Translations under genes and position numbers: made by a program
Shown here: in pieces, positions 54,139 to 64,000 of the stretch
How positions within the stretch are numbered: the stretch's first letter is position 1
Layout of the letters: the number at the start of each line of letters is the position of its first letter
Assembly: GCA_039000515.1 (NCBI GenBank)
Contig: JBCFYV010000012.1
Location: 90,110,325-90,174,324 of the forward strand
Direction: 5' to 3'
Length of the DNA stretch: 64,000 nt
Origin: Timema cristinae
Lineage: Eukaryota; Arthropoda; Insecta; Phasmatodea; Timematidae
Notes under the pieces: generated by a model
Databases searched by the model: none
What the model saw: only the letters and a program-made list of their open reading frames with translations
Told to the model about the DNA's origin: nothing

Positions 54139-55766
54139 GGATGAGAAGAGGAGGTTACTACCTTCACAGTTGTGTTAGCATGCATTCCGGTGTAGAAGCA
54201 ACAGGAGTGGAGATGGACACGCAGGGGAATGTGGCTGAGAGTGCTGGTGAAAGATCCTTTCTCTTTAGCGCTAGTGACGCGGGCATCACTCCTGACCCTG
54301 AAATATACATTGTTCCAGACGACCATAACCCACATGACATGTCCACCGTCACCATAACTAACGAAGAGGGTGACAACCCTAACATCACTACCATTTTTGA
54401 CATCCCCACTACTGAAATACAGACAATGACCCAGTGTCCACACCTATGCAACTCCTTACGGACTTTATGAATATGATGCAAGAGATGTTTGGTCGACTGG
54501 AGAGTAAGATGGTGTCCGTCCATAATCAACAGAAAGAGATGGTAGCTGGACAGACTCAACTTAGGGAAAAGCTGAAGAAGGATTTATCTTTCCAACTCAG
54601 AGTACTGGCCGAGGGTCAAAGTCAGCTCAGGGAGGATTTCACCACGAGCCAAGAGCAATTGAAGGAGATGGTGTCTGGTAAAATTAGATTGGAGGAACGG
54701 ATGACCAACCGGACGATCAACACAGAAGTTCAGATGAATACTCTAGTTAGGAACCTGGAAGACACTTTCCGGGAAGAAATGATGACTGAACGAGAAAAGA
54801 CCATGAAATAGGTCCACGCCTTGACACGTTCATCAGAAGAGACGTTTTCTCACTGTCTGTCTGAGTTTAAACAGGTAGTGGTCACTAAGACTGACCTTGA
54901 TGAGATCTTGGCCGTCAGTCAGACTACTACAGAGACTCTAGTAAAAGAAGGGCTGAGCTCCATAAGACAGGAGGGACACACCCAACGACTACTGCAGGAC
55001 CTTACCATAGGGGGTGTTGAGGTCGGATTTCACCGCTCTCAACAGCAACAGCCAAGACTTGGTTCGAGCCCAAGTTAAGTTAGAGGTACAGACCCAGGGA
55101 AACACTGAGGCCATCAATGACATACGCAACCATGTTAAGGACTTGAGGGGACAGGTGTTAGCAGTAAGTCAGACTACATTGAGCCTCGTAACCATCCCTC
55201 TGCTTTCACTCTTGGGTGAGCATTCGTTAGATGGACGCAACCCCAAGTTTCACCGTAGGACTCATCAAAATCCGGTCGAGCACCTCAATGTACTTGAGGA
55301 ACTATTTGACGGGCACCACCTCTCTGAAAGGGAGAAGGTGAGACTAGCAGGCAATTATTTGGGGGGAAATGCCGTACCGTGGTGGTTGTTGTGCAAAGAT
55401 GTTATCACCGGACGGACGAATTTCCGCACGAAGTTCTTGGGGAAGTTCTGGTCTGCTGAGACGCAAGGTCAGCTCAGGGCCAAACTTCACGCATCCCAGT
55501 ATTATGAGCAGGAAGGTTCTTTGGAGGCCTACTTAGCAGAGATTTACGCCAAGTCGCAGCTTTGAATCACCGATTACAGACATTGAGATAATCTATATAG
55601 TGATTCAACAATTGCCATTTCAATTTAGGGAACTTCTAATCAGCAATAATTTTGCTACTTTGGAGGAGTTCCGGGCCGGGTTATTGAGGTTGGATACCTT
55701 AGAGAATCACCGTAGAAGTATTCTTTCAACTCTTGTAGAAACTTACAGCACACTATTGTTGTAGGT
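54139..55766 (+). pseudogene. Ty3/Gypsy-like gag relic
   Basis: Gag forms the particle of LTR retrotransposons. Four consecutive open pieces in shifting frames cover it: 54139-54470, 54434-54808 (then a TAG at 54809-54811 with the same frame continuing to 55078), 55014-55565, and about 55561-55766. The first is acidic. The second is a Gln/Glu-rich coiled coil (MQEMFGRLESKM; repeated QLRE heptads). The third has the capsid-like part with NPVEHLNVLEELF, LSEREKVRLAGNYLGGNA, PWW and LRAKLHASQYYEQEGSLEAY. The last continues FRELLISNN and FRAGLLRLD. At least three frameshifts and one stop make it inactive. No zinc knuckle, protease or reverse transcriptase follows. Confidence 0.8.
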
Positions 55767-55799
55767 AAGGTAGTGTTACTATCATTAACCTTGTAATAT

Positions 55800-55960
55800 C
55801 AAGAAAAACGTTCCCGAGCACACCCAGTGGTCTCGAGTATTAATGGTCATCGTGCTTCTGTCAAAGTTAGCCGAGCTAAATGTATATTTTTATTTTATCC
55901 TCGATTCTAGGAGTGGCGCCCAATAAATACATAATTTTATTCATCTCGATGTTACCTTTT
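55800..55960 (+). mobile_element. LTR-end/primer-binding-site fragment, plus orientation
   Basis: TCATCGTGCTTCTGTCAAAG, GCCGAGCTAAATGTATATTT, CGATTCTAGGAGTGGCGCCC and AATAAATACATAATTTTATT align with the reverse complement of 50900-51110. It follows the gag relic directly. A site of this kind belongs before gag, so this looks like a separate or rearranged insertion. Confidence 0.5.
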
Positions 55961-55984
55961 GTTGTGTAAAAATAGTTAGAAAAC

Positions 55985-56275
55985 AAATGTAAATTTTTAT
56001 TAGAATATTACATATTATATATATATGTATATATATTATATGTTATTTTATCTATATGCTTATATACAATATATAAGTATATAAAATACATATATAATAT
56101 GTGTGTTTATATAATATTATATGTATTACATATATACATATTATACATGTATTATGTATACTTACATAAAATATATATGTATTTTATATAAGATATAATA
56201 TAAGTGTATGTGTATTTGTATATATAATATATTTATTATATATATTATATAATATACATTTATATTTTCACTGTA
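55985..56275. repeat. AT microsatellite-like stretch
   Basis: Almost pure A/T with many TATATA, ATATAC and TATGTAT runs and short palindromes. Confidence 0.85.
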
Positions 56276-56279
56276 CATA

Positions 56280-58900
56280 TAGACTACTTCCTTTATATTA
56301 TTGGTTTGACTCAACTCAATCTATAAGCTAGTTTAGTGGTTTAAATGCGAGTATATGACTTGGAGTTAGCAAAGAAGAAGCGAACATAATAATATTTCAA
56401 AACAATATTTTTTATACGTTTATTTTAAGAAAGTACTAATTAAAATACACCAAAGTATTGGTAATGATCCAAGATCTCTCGTGAAAGAAAAAATATTCAC
56501 GTTACGGTGATATTTCCTAGGGATATTCCTATAAAACTACTTCTATCCCATAAACCGCCATATACTGGTTAGGTCAGTCAAGCCGGCCGCCTAGCAGACG
56601 ACGCTTTATGGCCGTACTCTATACAGATCTCTAACAGAGTATGCTTCGCACGCAGTGACACCTAGACGAAACCATAAACATTAACACAGCAGTGACATCA
56701 GCAATCTTAGTTTTATTGTTTACTCATAGATGTCTCTACCTACTAAACTCAATAGGTAGTGACACCTAGCGGGACTTATATCAAACACGGCGTGCTATAC
56801 CAAGGCCACATAATTATTTCTTTGTTTGTGACCAAGGCTGATTCAATACATTCAAGAAACACATAAGAGTTTGAACACGATTTTACCAAACATGGTCGAC
56901 AAAATGTGACAAAACTGATTTAACAAGTTAATTTGATACCAGGATGTATGTAAAGTAGCAAATATAAAAGAATAGCTTCCAATTTGTTTCTTGTTGTTTC
57001 AAAACAAGAATTTATTGAACATTTTATTGCTGTTATGACTAATACACGCAAAGCTATTTGCTATATCGAGTTGGATTTAGTAAGGATGGGCTTAACCGTG
57101 ATTTTTTTTTTATATTGGTGACTACCATGACCGTGATTTTAAAATATCGGTGATTTATACCAGTGATTATTCACGGTGACTGGTAGTCACAATGTTTTAT
57201 CGACTGATATTTTTTCACGGATGCAGTTTGTTGCTGTATCGATATTTTGTCCCAGTCACCGCTCTAAACTATAACAAAGTGATGTGTTGGACCTTAGATA
57301 GCAACACAGGCTTGCCAAAATCCCAGTCTCTAGAGATTAATAAATAACAGATTTATTTTTGTTAAAAAAAAAAATACCCTTTGGGAATCAACGGACTAAC
57401 AACAAATACTTGATTTGAGGAATATTACTGTACCATATTGCTTTATAAAATGTAAATTATTATGTTTATTAATATCAACTATACCTAATGTTTGTTTGTT
57501 TGTAAGGAATTTAATTTTGTAACAATAAGTAAAGATATACATGTATAAACAAAGAATATAGATGACATATAAAACAAACACCAGCCCCGATGGGGCTCTC
57601 GTACGTTAACTGACATAGAAACAAAACACGCTAAACATGAAAAACTTTGTCGCCCTGGCGGGCTGATTATTGCTATCCAGGGTCGTAGAGGCGGGAAAAT
57701 TTACTCAAAAACCCGCCCAATCACCGGTATTAGGTCGACAGAGACCTTATAACATATACATTTGTACATTTAGGGAGAAAGACAAGGTAGAAAACATTGA
57801 AGGATGCTATACCTAATGTATAGTGTATATAATTATTATGTTTGGGTTAGCAAAGTAAATTTGAGAAACATCCAATATGTTATTGTATTGCAAAGTTTAA
57901 GAAAAATAGAGTCCGCCACGACAAAGTAATTAATTGGAGGCTCTTTTTTTAAAAAAAAATGATTATTTAAACATGAGAATTAGGGACATAGACCGCTACT
58001 GCTCGCACCTGTGGTTCACCATATCGCCAGACGCCAACCGATATTTTGTCAATCGAGGTCGTAGCTTTCATACCGGAATGCTCAGCTGTCGCCGTCTTGT
58101 GAGAGTATCTCTAAACACCGATCACAGATATCTCAATCGCTGATACTTTTGAGATCCAGTCACTGAGAATGACGGTGATCAAGGAATAAGAGTGAAAAAA
58201 ATCAGCGGCAGTGAAATATCGCCCATATCTGTACCTTTTTCTTGCAACATCGTCCGCTATCGTATTAATGTACTCCAACTTTCATCTCTCTTTTGAATTT
58301 CTCCCTTCCACATCTCCTTCTTTAATTATCTTCGTCAAACTATCATATCTCATTAAATGCTCCTACCATGCTATCTATTCTTCGTTTTATAGCTCTACAA
58401 TGTTTCCTTTCTTCATTTTGCTTCTCTTAGCACTTTTGTATTTTAGTTATTATGACCACCACAAATTGTTTCTAATGGTATTTTATAGAAGTGTCAACTT
58501 TGCGTCTGGCATTAAAACAAAGTTGAAAAAAGTTTTAGGCCCCTATACAAAAGCTGGCAGTACTTTTCCTAAGAAGGTTCACTTTCCATAAGATATAGGC
58601 TAGAAATTAAGTTGGTATCCATGATTGAGCGTAATAATTCATATACATTTTTTTTTATCAAAGGCAAGGTTTAGAAGGAATATTTAATCTAACTTTTATT
58701 TTTTATTTTTTGTAAAATCTTGTTCGCCTTCGGTTCACGAGGGAAAAATAATATATGGTAAAATAAGATTATATTTTAAACAACATACCCATACAAAATT
58801 TGTTAATCAAAAAGAAATCATTCATAATATTGATAAAAATATAATAGTTATAAATCTCGCACATAAGACAATGCCTTAGTATGAGAAGGTGGACAATAAA
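56280..58900. other. No gene recognised
   Basis: Three features can be named. A patch at 57090-57270 has repeated CGGTGAT/CACGGTGA motifs in both orientations. A short hairpin AGCCCCGATGGGGCT lies at 57583-57597. TGACACCTAGACGAAACC and TGACACCTAGCGGG occur near 56656 and 56760. None allows a family call. Open frames at 57934 and 58211 have no conserved motif. Confidence 0.4.
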
Positions 58901-58908
58901 GAAACAGA

Positions 58909-59163
58909 CCCGCTCTGGTGACCGTATGGTCTAATGCACTATTCTCGTGTTGGACTAGACTGCTGAATACGGGGTATTGGGGTTTGATCCCGGTTGGGTG
59001 CACTGATGGGGGGAAAGAGAGGGGCTTTCCTAAATAGTTTTCCACTCTCCCTCCACGCAAATGCGGGTGCACTTCCACTCAGTTAAATCTTACTAATCCT
59101 TAACCCATTAGTGTAATTAGTACATAGGCGTATAGAACAAACGGGTAGTAAGACGTGGTGGTA
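58909..59163 (+). repeat. SINE family A, near-complete copy
   Basis: Head GTGACCGTATGGTCTAATGC, B box GGGTTTGATCCCGGTTGGG, body TTTTCCACTCTCCCTCCACG then CAAATGCGGGTGCAC, and tail GTATAGAACAAACGGGTAG then TAAGACGTGGTGGTAAAC. It can serve as reference for the family in this window. Confidence 0.88.
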
Positions 59164-59169
59164 AACAAA

Positions 59170-59735
59170 GGTAATGGTAATAACATGTATGAGAGAATCA
59201 TTATCAATACTAGGCTGTAGCAGATGCAGAATTGCATACAGGACAAGATGTTTGCCTTTGAAGAAAGATGATTGACTTCGGTACTATGAAAAGGACCTAC
59301 ACAATATGTCTCCCCGATCAGGCGTTTTTGTGGGACGGCTGGTTCGGAAGGGTGCGTGACGTCACCGGGTGATCGAGTGTGTGTGTCAACGAACATAAAA
59401 TCTAGTGTTTTATTGAGGATAGCTCGACTTAGTATTTGTTTAGTTTAAAATCACTTAATTATTAAGGTACCCTTATGTACCGAGTACATAATACATCGTT
59501 TCTTTGTATTTGCTATAAATGTTTTAATATTCCAGTGTGTGTAGACATTACAGAATATCTTTTATAGAGTATGCCATTAGGGTTTGTCGGTTAGACATTC
59601 CTGGTCTTCTTCTTACAGGGTATGTAACCATATTCTGAGGTCAGGGCACCATGTAGGTGATGTTACTTCAACTCGATGAGATTATTTGATGATGATTATA
59701 ATGTGGTGCCAGCCAGTAACAGTCTTAAATTATGC
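59170..59735. other. No gene recognised
   Basis: Mixed DNA without conserved frames. A minus-strand frame at 59100-59396 mostly overlaps the SINE end and is not supported. Confidence 0.4.
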
Positions 59736-59738
59736 CTA

Positions 59739-59973
59739 CAATAGCCCCATGGCTTCTTTGGTGCTTACTGACAGTTCACAGCTGACTTCTTACAGTTAAC
59801 ATTTAGGTATATACCTACATTTTGACTGTCAGAAGTGACAGATGCTAAACACATGTTTTTACAGATCATATGGTTTGGCGTAGGGATACATAATTTGGTC
59901 TGGTAACTTTTCAAAGCCATCAGCTGTCAGCTGTGAGATGTCAGTCAGCACCAAAGAAGCTATGGGGCTACTG
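59739..59973. mobile_element. Foldback MITE family T, copy 2
   Basis: It has the same layout as 8413-8637: CAATAGCCCCATGGCTTC left end, GAAGCTATGGGGCTACTG right end, an internal AACATTTAGG hairpin and a shared TTTGGCGTAGGGATACATAA core. TA flanks both ends (59737-59738 and 59974-59975), fitting TA-targeting transposons. Confidence 0.88.
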
Positions 59974-59979
59974 TAACTA

Positions 59980-60400
59980 ACCAGAACAAGGTATCCATTG
60001 GTCCAATTTCCCTTCAGCAAAAAAATCCATATTGTATCACCAGGGATAGAGCCTTGGACCTCTAAATAAACTGATAGGAATTATCTTCACCAGACCAAGA
60101 GTACGGTATGATATTCTTACGATGCGTAAATTATTTGTTCAAAACTATTAATATATAATTATATAATTTTTAAAATCATCAAATAACAAGTTTAAAAACT
60201 TCAGGCTTGTGAGAGTATCGAGAAGATTGTACAGTTCCACACAAACATCGTATTATCTATTAGTAACTTATTATTAAAATAATAAGAATCAATAATTCTA
60301 ATTATAACAACTGTTTTGTATTTTCACTTATTTATCGAGTAAACAAATATTCACCCACTGTATTAATATAACAATATCAACTATAAAATATTGTTCTTAA
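59980..60400. other. No gene recognised
   Basis: AT-rich spacer. A weak tRNA-like antisense segment may lie near 60040-60100 but is too degraded to call. Confidence 0.4.
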
Positions 60401-60403
60401 TTA

Positions 60404-60600
60404 TTACTCTTTGGCATCAGGAACTTGAAAGATCATTGTAACACTTAAAAAAGTAAACCACTTATCTCTCTCTTGAGCTAGTTCTATCCAATCCACCTCA
60501 TTACACCCTGTCTCTTTCGGGTGCATTATAAAGTTATCCTCTATTCGGCATTTAGTTCTTCCCAATAGTTTCTCAAATTGTAAGTGCCGGCAAAACACCC
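60404..60600 (-). pseudogene. Non-LTR retrotransposon 3' coding end
   Basis: The minus-strand frame contains LLGRTKCRIEDNFIM and CNEVDWIELAQERDKWFTFL then VPDAKE and a stop. It is the same C-terminal block as at 42174-41932. It is cut off on its 5' side by the adjacent microsatellite. Confidence 0.75.
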
Positions 60601-60647
60601 AGAGGATACCCCAAGATAATATTAATAGAAATGTATTCATTTTAAAT

Positions 60648-60852
60648 GTTTGTATGTATGTATGTATGTATGTATGTATGTATGTATGTATGTATATATG
60701 TATGTATGTATGCATGTATGCATGTATGTATGTATGTATGTATGTATGTATGTATGTATGTATGTATGTATGTATGTATGTATGTATGCATGAATGCATG
60801 TATGTATGTATGTATGTATGTGTGTGTATGTATGTGTTGTGTATTATGTATG

Positions 60853-60884
<32 letters not shown>

Positions 60885-60898
60885 TGTATGTATGTATG

Positions 60899-60929
<31 letters not shown>

Positions 60930-61330
60930 TGTATGTATGTAGTATGTATGTATGCATGTATGTATGTATGTATGTATGTATGTATGTATGTATGTATGTA
61001 TGTATGTATGTATGTATGCATGTATGTATGTATGTATGTATGTATTATGTATGTATGCATGTATGCATGTATGTATGTATGTATGTATGTATGATATGTA
61101 TGTATGTATGTATGATGTATGATGTATGTATGTATGTATGTATGTATGTATGTATGTATGTATGTATGTATGTAGTATGTATGTATGTATGTATGTATGT
61201 ATTGTTGTATGTATGTTGTGTATGTATGTATGTTGTATGTATGTATGTATGTATGTATGTATGTATGTATGTATGTGTATGATTTGAATTTAGTATTGTT
61301 GTGTATGTGTGTATGTATGTATGTATGAGT
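60648..61330. repeat. ~690-bp (TATG)n microsatellite
   Basis: TATG/TGTA tetranucleotides run with occasional TGCA, GTGT and single-base slips that shift phase. The repeat lacks stop codons in most frames of both strands, so long spurious frames appear (for example minus strand 60404-61357). These are not genes. Confidence 0.97.
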
Positions 61331-61343
61331 GGTCAGCAGGGAT

Positions 61344-61377
61344 ACAGGGGGGGTCAAAGGTCAGCTGACCCCCCTGT
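61344..61377. repeat. G/C-run hairpin, possible hAT terminus
   Basis: ACAGGGGGGGTCA (61344-61356) pairs with TGACCCCCCTGT (61366-61377). A second palindrome, GGTCAGCTGACC, sits inside (61359-61370). CAGGGG... is a common hAT end, and a hAT transposase relic starts 1.05 kb to the right, so this may be its left tip (inference). Confidence 0.5.
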
Positions 61378-61458
61378 GGTGTTAAGAAAATTAATTTAAA
61401 AAATGTATATTTAGAAAGAAAATACCAAAAAATTATATCATACAAGTTTTTACTTTCC

Positions 61459-61941
61459 TAGGGATGTGCGAATGTTCTTTTAGTCTCAGGTGAAGCAAAG
61501 ATTGAAGCATGCCAAGAAAGGTTGAAGCTGAAACCAAATACAGTTTTTTTTTCTTTCAAATAACACTATCATTAATTTTTAAATTATCTACTAATACTTC
61601 TAAATAAAGAGAAAGTTCAGTAGGGGAAAAAACACACTATATTATATTATTTTTATGCTGACATATCTGAGTTTATTCCTGCTTGCGTTATAGGTAGATA
61701 TAATTCAATATCAAGTTAGTGTTAAAATACTTTTTATTGCTGTTATGTGATTATTATAATTTATTTAAATGGGTAGTAATTAGTGATTTTCAAATATTTT
61801 CGTTATTTATAGAGGTTTTATTATAACTTCAAAACCTCTCAAGATGCTAAGGTTATAGTGGTTGTCGAAGTGACGAAGTCGAATCGAAGGTGATTTAGGC
61901 ATCAACTTGACTTTGATATTTCGAAGATTTGCACACCCCTA
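61459..61941. mobile_element. Candidate non-autonomous hAT-like element
   Basis: Left end TAGGGATGTGCGAATGTTC and right end, reverse strand, TAGGGGTGTGCAAATCTTC agree at 16 of 19 positions. No convincing 8-bp duplication flanks it (TACTTTCC versus CTGAATTC), so the call is provisional. Confidence 0.5.
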
Positions 61942-62430
61942 CTGAATTCCTAGTGCAGGATGTTCACCTCATACACCTGTCTTCAACACAAGTAATGGAC
62001 CGAGTTAAAGAGGGGTGGAGTGTGCAATTTTTAGAAAGACTTACCCCCTTCCAGTGAAATGTACGTTAATCTGTTTCAAACCAGTCAGAGGTAGCTGGAA
62101 ATTTACTTTTAGTATACCGGAGCGATTCGTTCGAGTGGCCTTAGACGTGGAACATTTTACGTGTGCGTTTCGTTTTGTTAATGCTTATGTGCAATAAAGT
62201 GTAATTTATAAATATTTCAGTCTCTTTGTGATTATAATGATCTATGATGGTTTTATTTACTCTTAGTAAACTGTGAGTGTGATATTTGTGTTTTGTTTTT
62301 TATGGTTATTGTGATACTGCCTATTGTCATTGTGATACTGTGACTTTGATACTTCCTTCTGCTATTCAATTTTGTGATAAATTATTGTTTTTGCTAGTTA
62401 TGTTATTTGAATGCAAGTATTGATATTATA

Positions 62431-64000
62431 ATGTCAAAAAGAAAGGGACAGAGATTTATTTTGTTTATTCAAGAAAAAAAATCCTGAATCAACAGGAAAC
62501 GAAACTGTGGATTTAATTGAAAATAGCGCGTCAGTGAACTTTATTTGTGACTCACACTCAACCAGTGGATCTAATTCAAATACTAAAATCTCTATAGAAA
62601 GTGTAGGACCAGAAAAATTTGATATTGGCAACTTTGTTGGAGCTGAAACTATTTCCGATGACTTAAAATACCACATGCTAGTAGAACCGTGGACTCCACC
62701 ACTAAGCTACAAGTTCCCTAATGTTGTTCAGTCAGGAGGTATTAGACATTTTCAAAGATCATGGCTGGACAAGTTTGTTTGGTTGACGTACAGTGCTAAG
62801 GACAATGGCGCTTATTGTATTGCATGTGTACTTTTGGATCAAAGGAAGGAGGTAGGAGTAGAATATTTCTAGGAAGCTTTGTACGGACTCCGTTTCTAAA
62901 CTACAAAAAAGGAAATGAAATGCTTTGCGGACATGCCTCCAATGAATATCATAAAACAGAAATTATAAGATGTTCTGAATTTAAGAATACATTTGAAAAC
63001 AGGACGCAATCAGTTGAAGTCAGACTAAATTGTGAAGTGAAAAAAAGAATTGAAGAAAATCGAGCACGTTTGATACCCATGATAAAGACAGTTATACTAT
63101 GTGGCCGACAAAACTTTCCCCTAAGAGGTCATCGTGATGATGGAGAGCTTAGCGAAAACGATAGCACAGAAAATGAGGGAAACTTCCGAGCACTTTTAAG
63201 ATTCCGTATTGATGCCGGTGATAGTGATTTAAAGAATCACATAAAAACAGCACCCAAAAATGCAACATTTATTAGTAAATCAACTCAGAACGAATTAATT
63301 GAAGCTTGTGGAGAGGTTATCCTTAGTAAAATTGTTAAGTCTATTAAAGCAGGGCAATTTTATTTTCGGTATTAGCAGATGAAACAACGGATGTTGGAAC
63401 AGTTGAACAGATGAGTCTTTGTGTTAGATTTCTGGACATATTTTCACTCAAAATTCGAGAAGAATTCTTAGGTTTTGTGGAAGCGAGAAATCTCAGTGGC
63501 GAGGCTCTCACAAACTTACTTCTTGAAAAATTAAACAATTTGGGACTTAAAATTGAGAACCTGCGTGGTCAAGGGTACGATGGAGGGTCTAACATGTCCG
63601 GTAAAATCAAAGGTGTGCAAGCTCGTATTAGGGAAAAGCAGCTTTTTGCTATATATATGCACTGTGCTTCTCACAAACTAAATCTGTCCATTTCTAAAGC
63701 ATGTTCTCTAACAAGTGTAAGGAACGCTATTGCTGTGGTCAGTAACGTAACAAATGAAGTAAGAGAATCCGGTAAACGAACAGCTTTAATGAAAGCAAAA
63801 CTACATGAACAATATCCTGAAGAAACAAAGTGCAAACTCAAAACGCTTTGTGAGACGCGTTGGGTAGAACGACACGATGCATTTTTACAATTCTTACATG
63901 TTTTTGATGCAGTTGTATGTTTCCTACAAGTATTTGATGCGGAAGCACCATCATCAAAGTCAGCACTTTTACTCACCTCAGTTCTCAGGTTTGACTTTAT
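62431..64000 (+). pseudogene. hAT-superfamily transposase relic, cut by the window edge
   Basis: hAT transposases are RNase-H-fold DDE enzymes. In order this relic shows a start MSKRKGQ (62431) that hits a stop within 19 codons unless the frame shifts. A TTF/BED-like N-terminal zinc-finger block follows (PWTPPLSYKFP, RHFQRSWL, YCIACV; to 62872). A frame change at about 62840 continues the block (GSFV..PF..YKKGNEM). The DUF4371-like region runs to 63375. Another frame change at about 63361 begins SVLADETTDVG, with the first catalytic Asp. RGQGYDGGSNMSG then holds the second Asp, HCASHKLNLSI the conserved Cys-His block, and LCETRWVERHDAF the conserved Trp. That last frame is still open at 64000. 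Three frame disruptions make the gene non-functional. The TTF plus DUF4371 order is that of ZMYM1-like hAT proteins. Confidence 0.88.

Noticed and set aside
58211..58591. A 126-codon hydrophobic plus-strand frame
   Set aside because: It starts at GTG, shows no conserved motif and lies in low-complexity T-rich DNA.
60646..61282. Several long frames of MYVC or TYIH repeats on both strands
   Set aside because: They are read-through of the TATG microsatellite, which happens to lack stop codons.

Overview
This is a 64 kb piece of an AT-rich metazoan nuclear genome, almost certainly from an arthropod. The clearest evidence is the neurexin exon: its first laminin-G domain reads like arthropod Nrx-1 and unlike vertebrate LG1. 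The order or species cannot be told from the sequence. There are no operons, CRISPR arrays or prokaryotic features. Most of the window is intronic or intergenic DNA filled with decayed transposable elements.

Two host genes can be supported, both on the minus strand. (1) The first coding exon of a neurexin-1 orthologue (22059-22676) ends in a phase-0 splice donor. Everything left of it (1-22058) is therefore probably neurexin intron; a possible 63-nt, phase-0 cassette exon lies at 19106-19168. A CpG-rich, CRE-containing stretch (about 23230-23430) and a degenerate CTGCGCAGT-containing array (23545-23930) lie upstream and may hold its promoter. (2) A complete single-exon gene (44738-46564) encodes a 608-residue tetraspanin of peripherin/RDS type. 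It has an unusual 225-residue cytoplasmic N-terminus and an enlarged second extracellular loop. A third locus is only hinted at: an NRF1-type promoter motif with a strong splice donor (about 51960-52138, plus strand) and an opposing exon-like open stretch (52853-53023, minus strand).

The rest is a layered record of mobile elements. At least four tRNA-derived SINE families are present, here called A to D. A and B have different tRNA-like heads but share a 3' tail containing a CCCGAACGGG hairpin. Non-LTR retrotransposon relics occur at 3600-4271, 39420-40910, 41936-42530 and 60404-60600. A Ty3/Gypsy-like gag relic lies at 54139-55766, and two LTR/primer-binding-site fragments sit in inverted orientation 4.9 kb apart. 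PIF/Harbinger and Tc1/mariner transposase scraps and a pogo/Tigger-like deletion derivative are present. Four non-autonomous hAT-like elements have recognisable 8-bp target-site duplications, and there are several foldback/MITE families. A broken hAT transposase gene runs off the right edge (62431-64000).

Tandem DNA is also conspicuous: a 27-bp minisatellite of about 47 units with a 270-bp higher-order period (25690-26955), an 87-bp repeat in four near-identical copies (47690-48037), and a roughly 690-bp TATG microsatellite (60648-61330).

I did not find a dedicated new molecular system. The most notable items are the tetraspanin architecture, the chimeric SINE families, the higher-order minisatellite and the newly delimited hAT-like elements.
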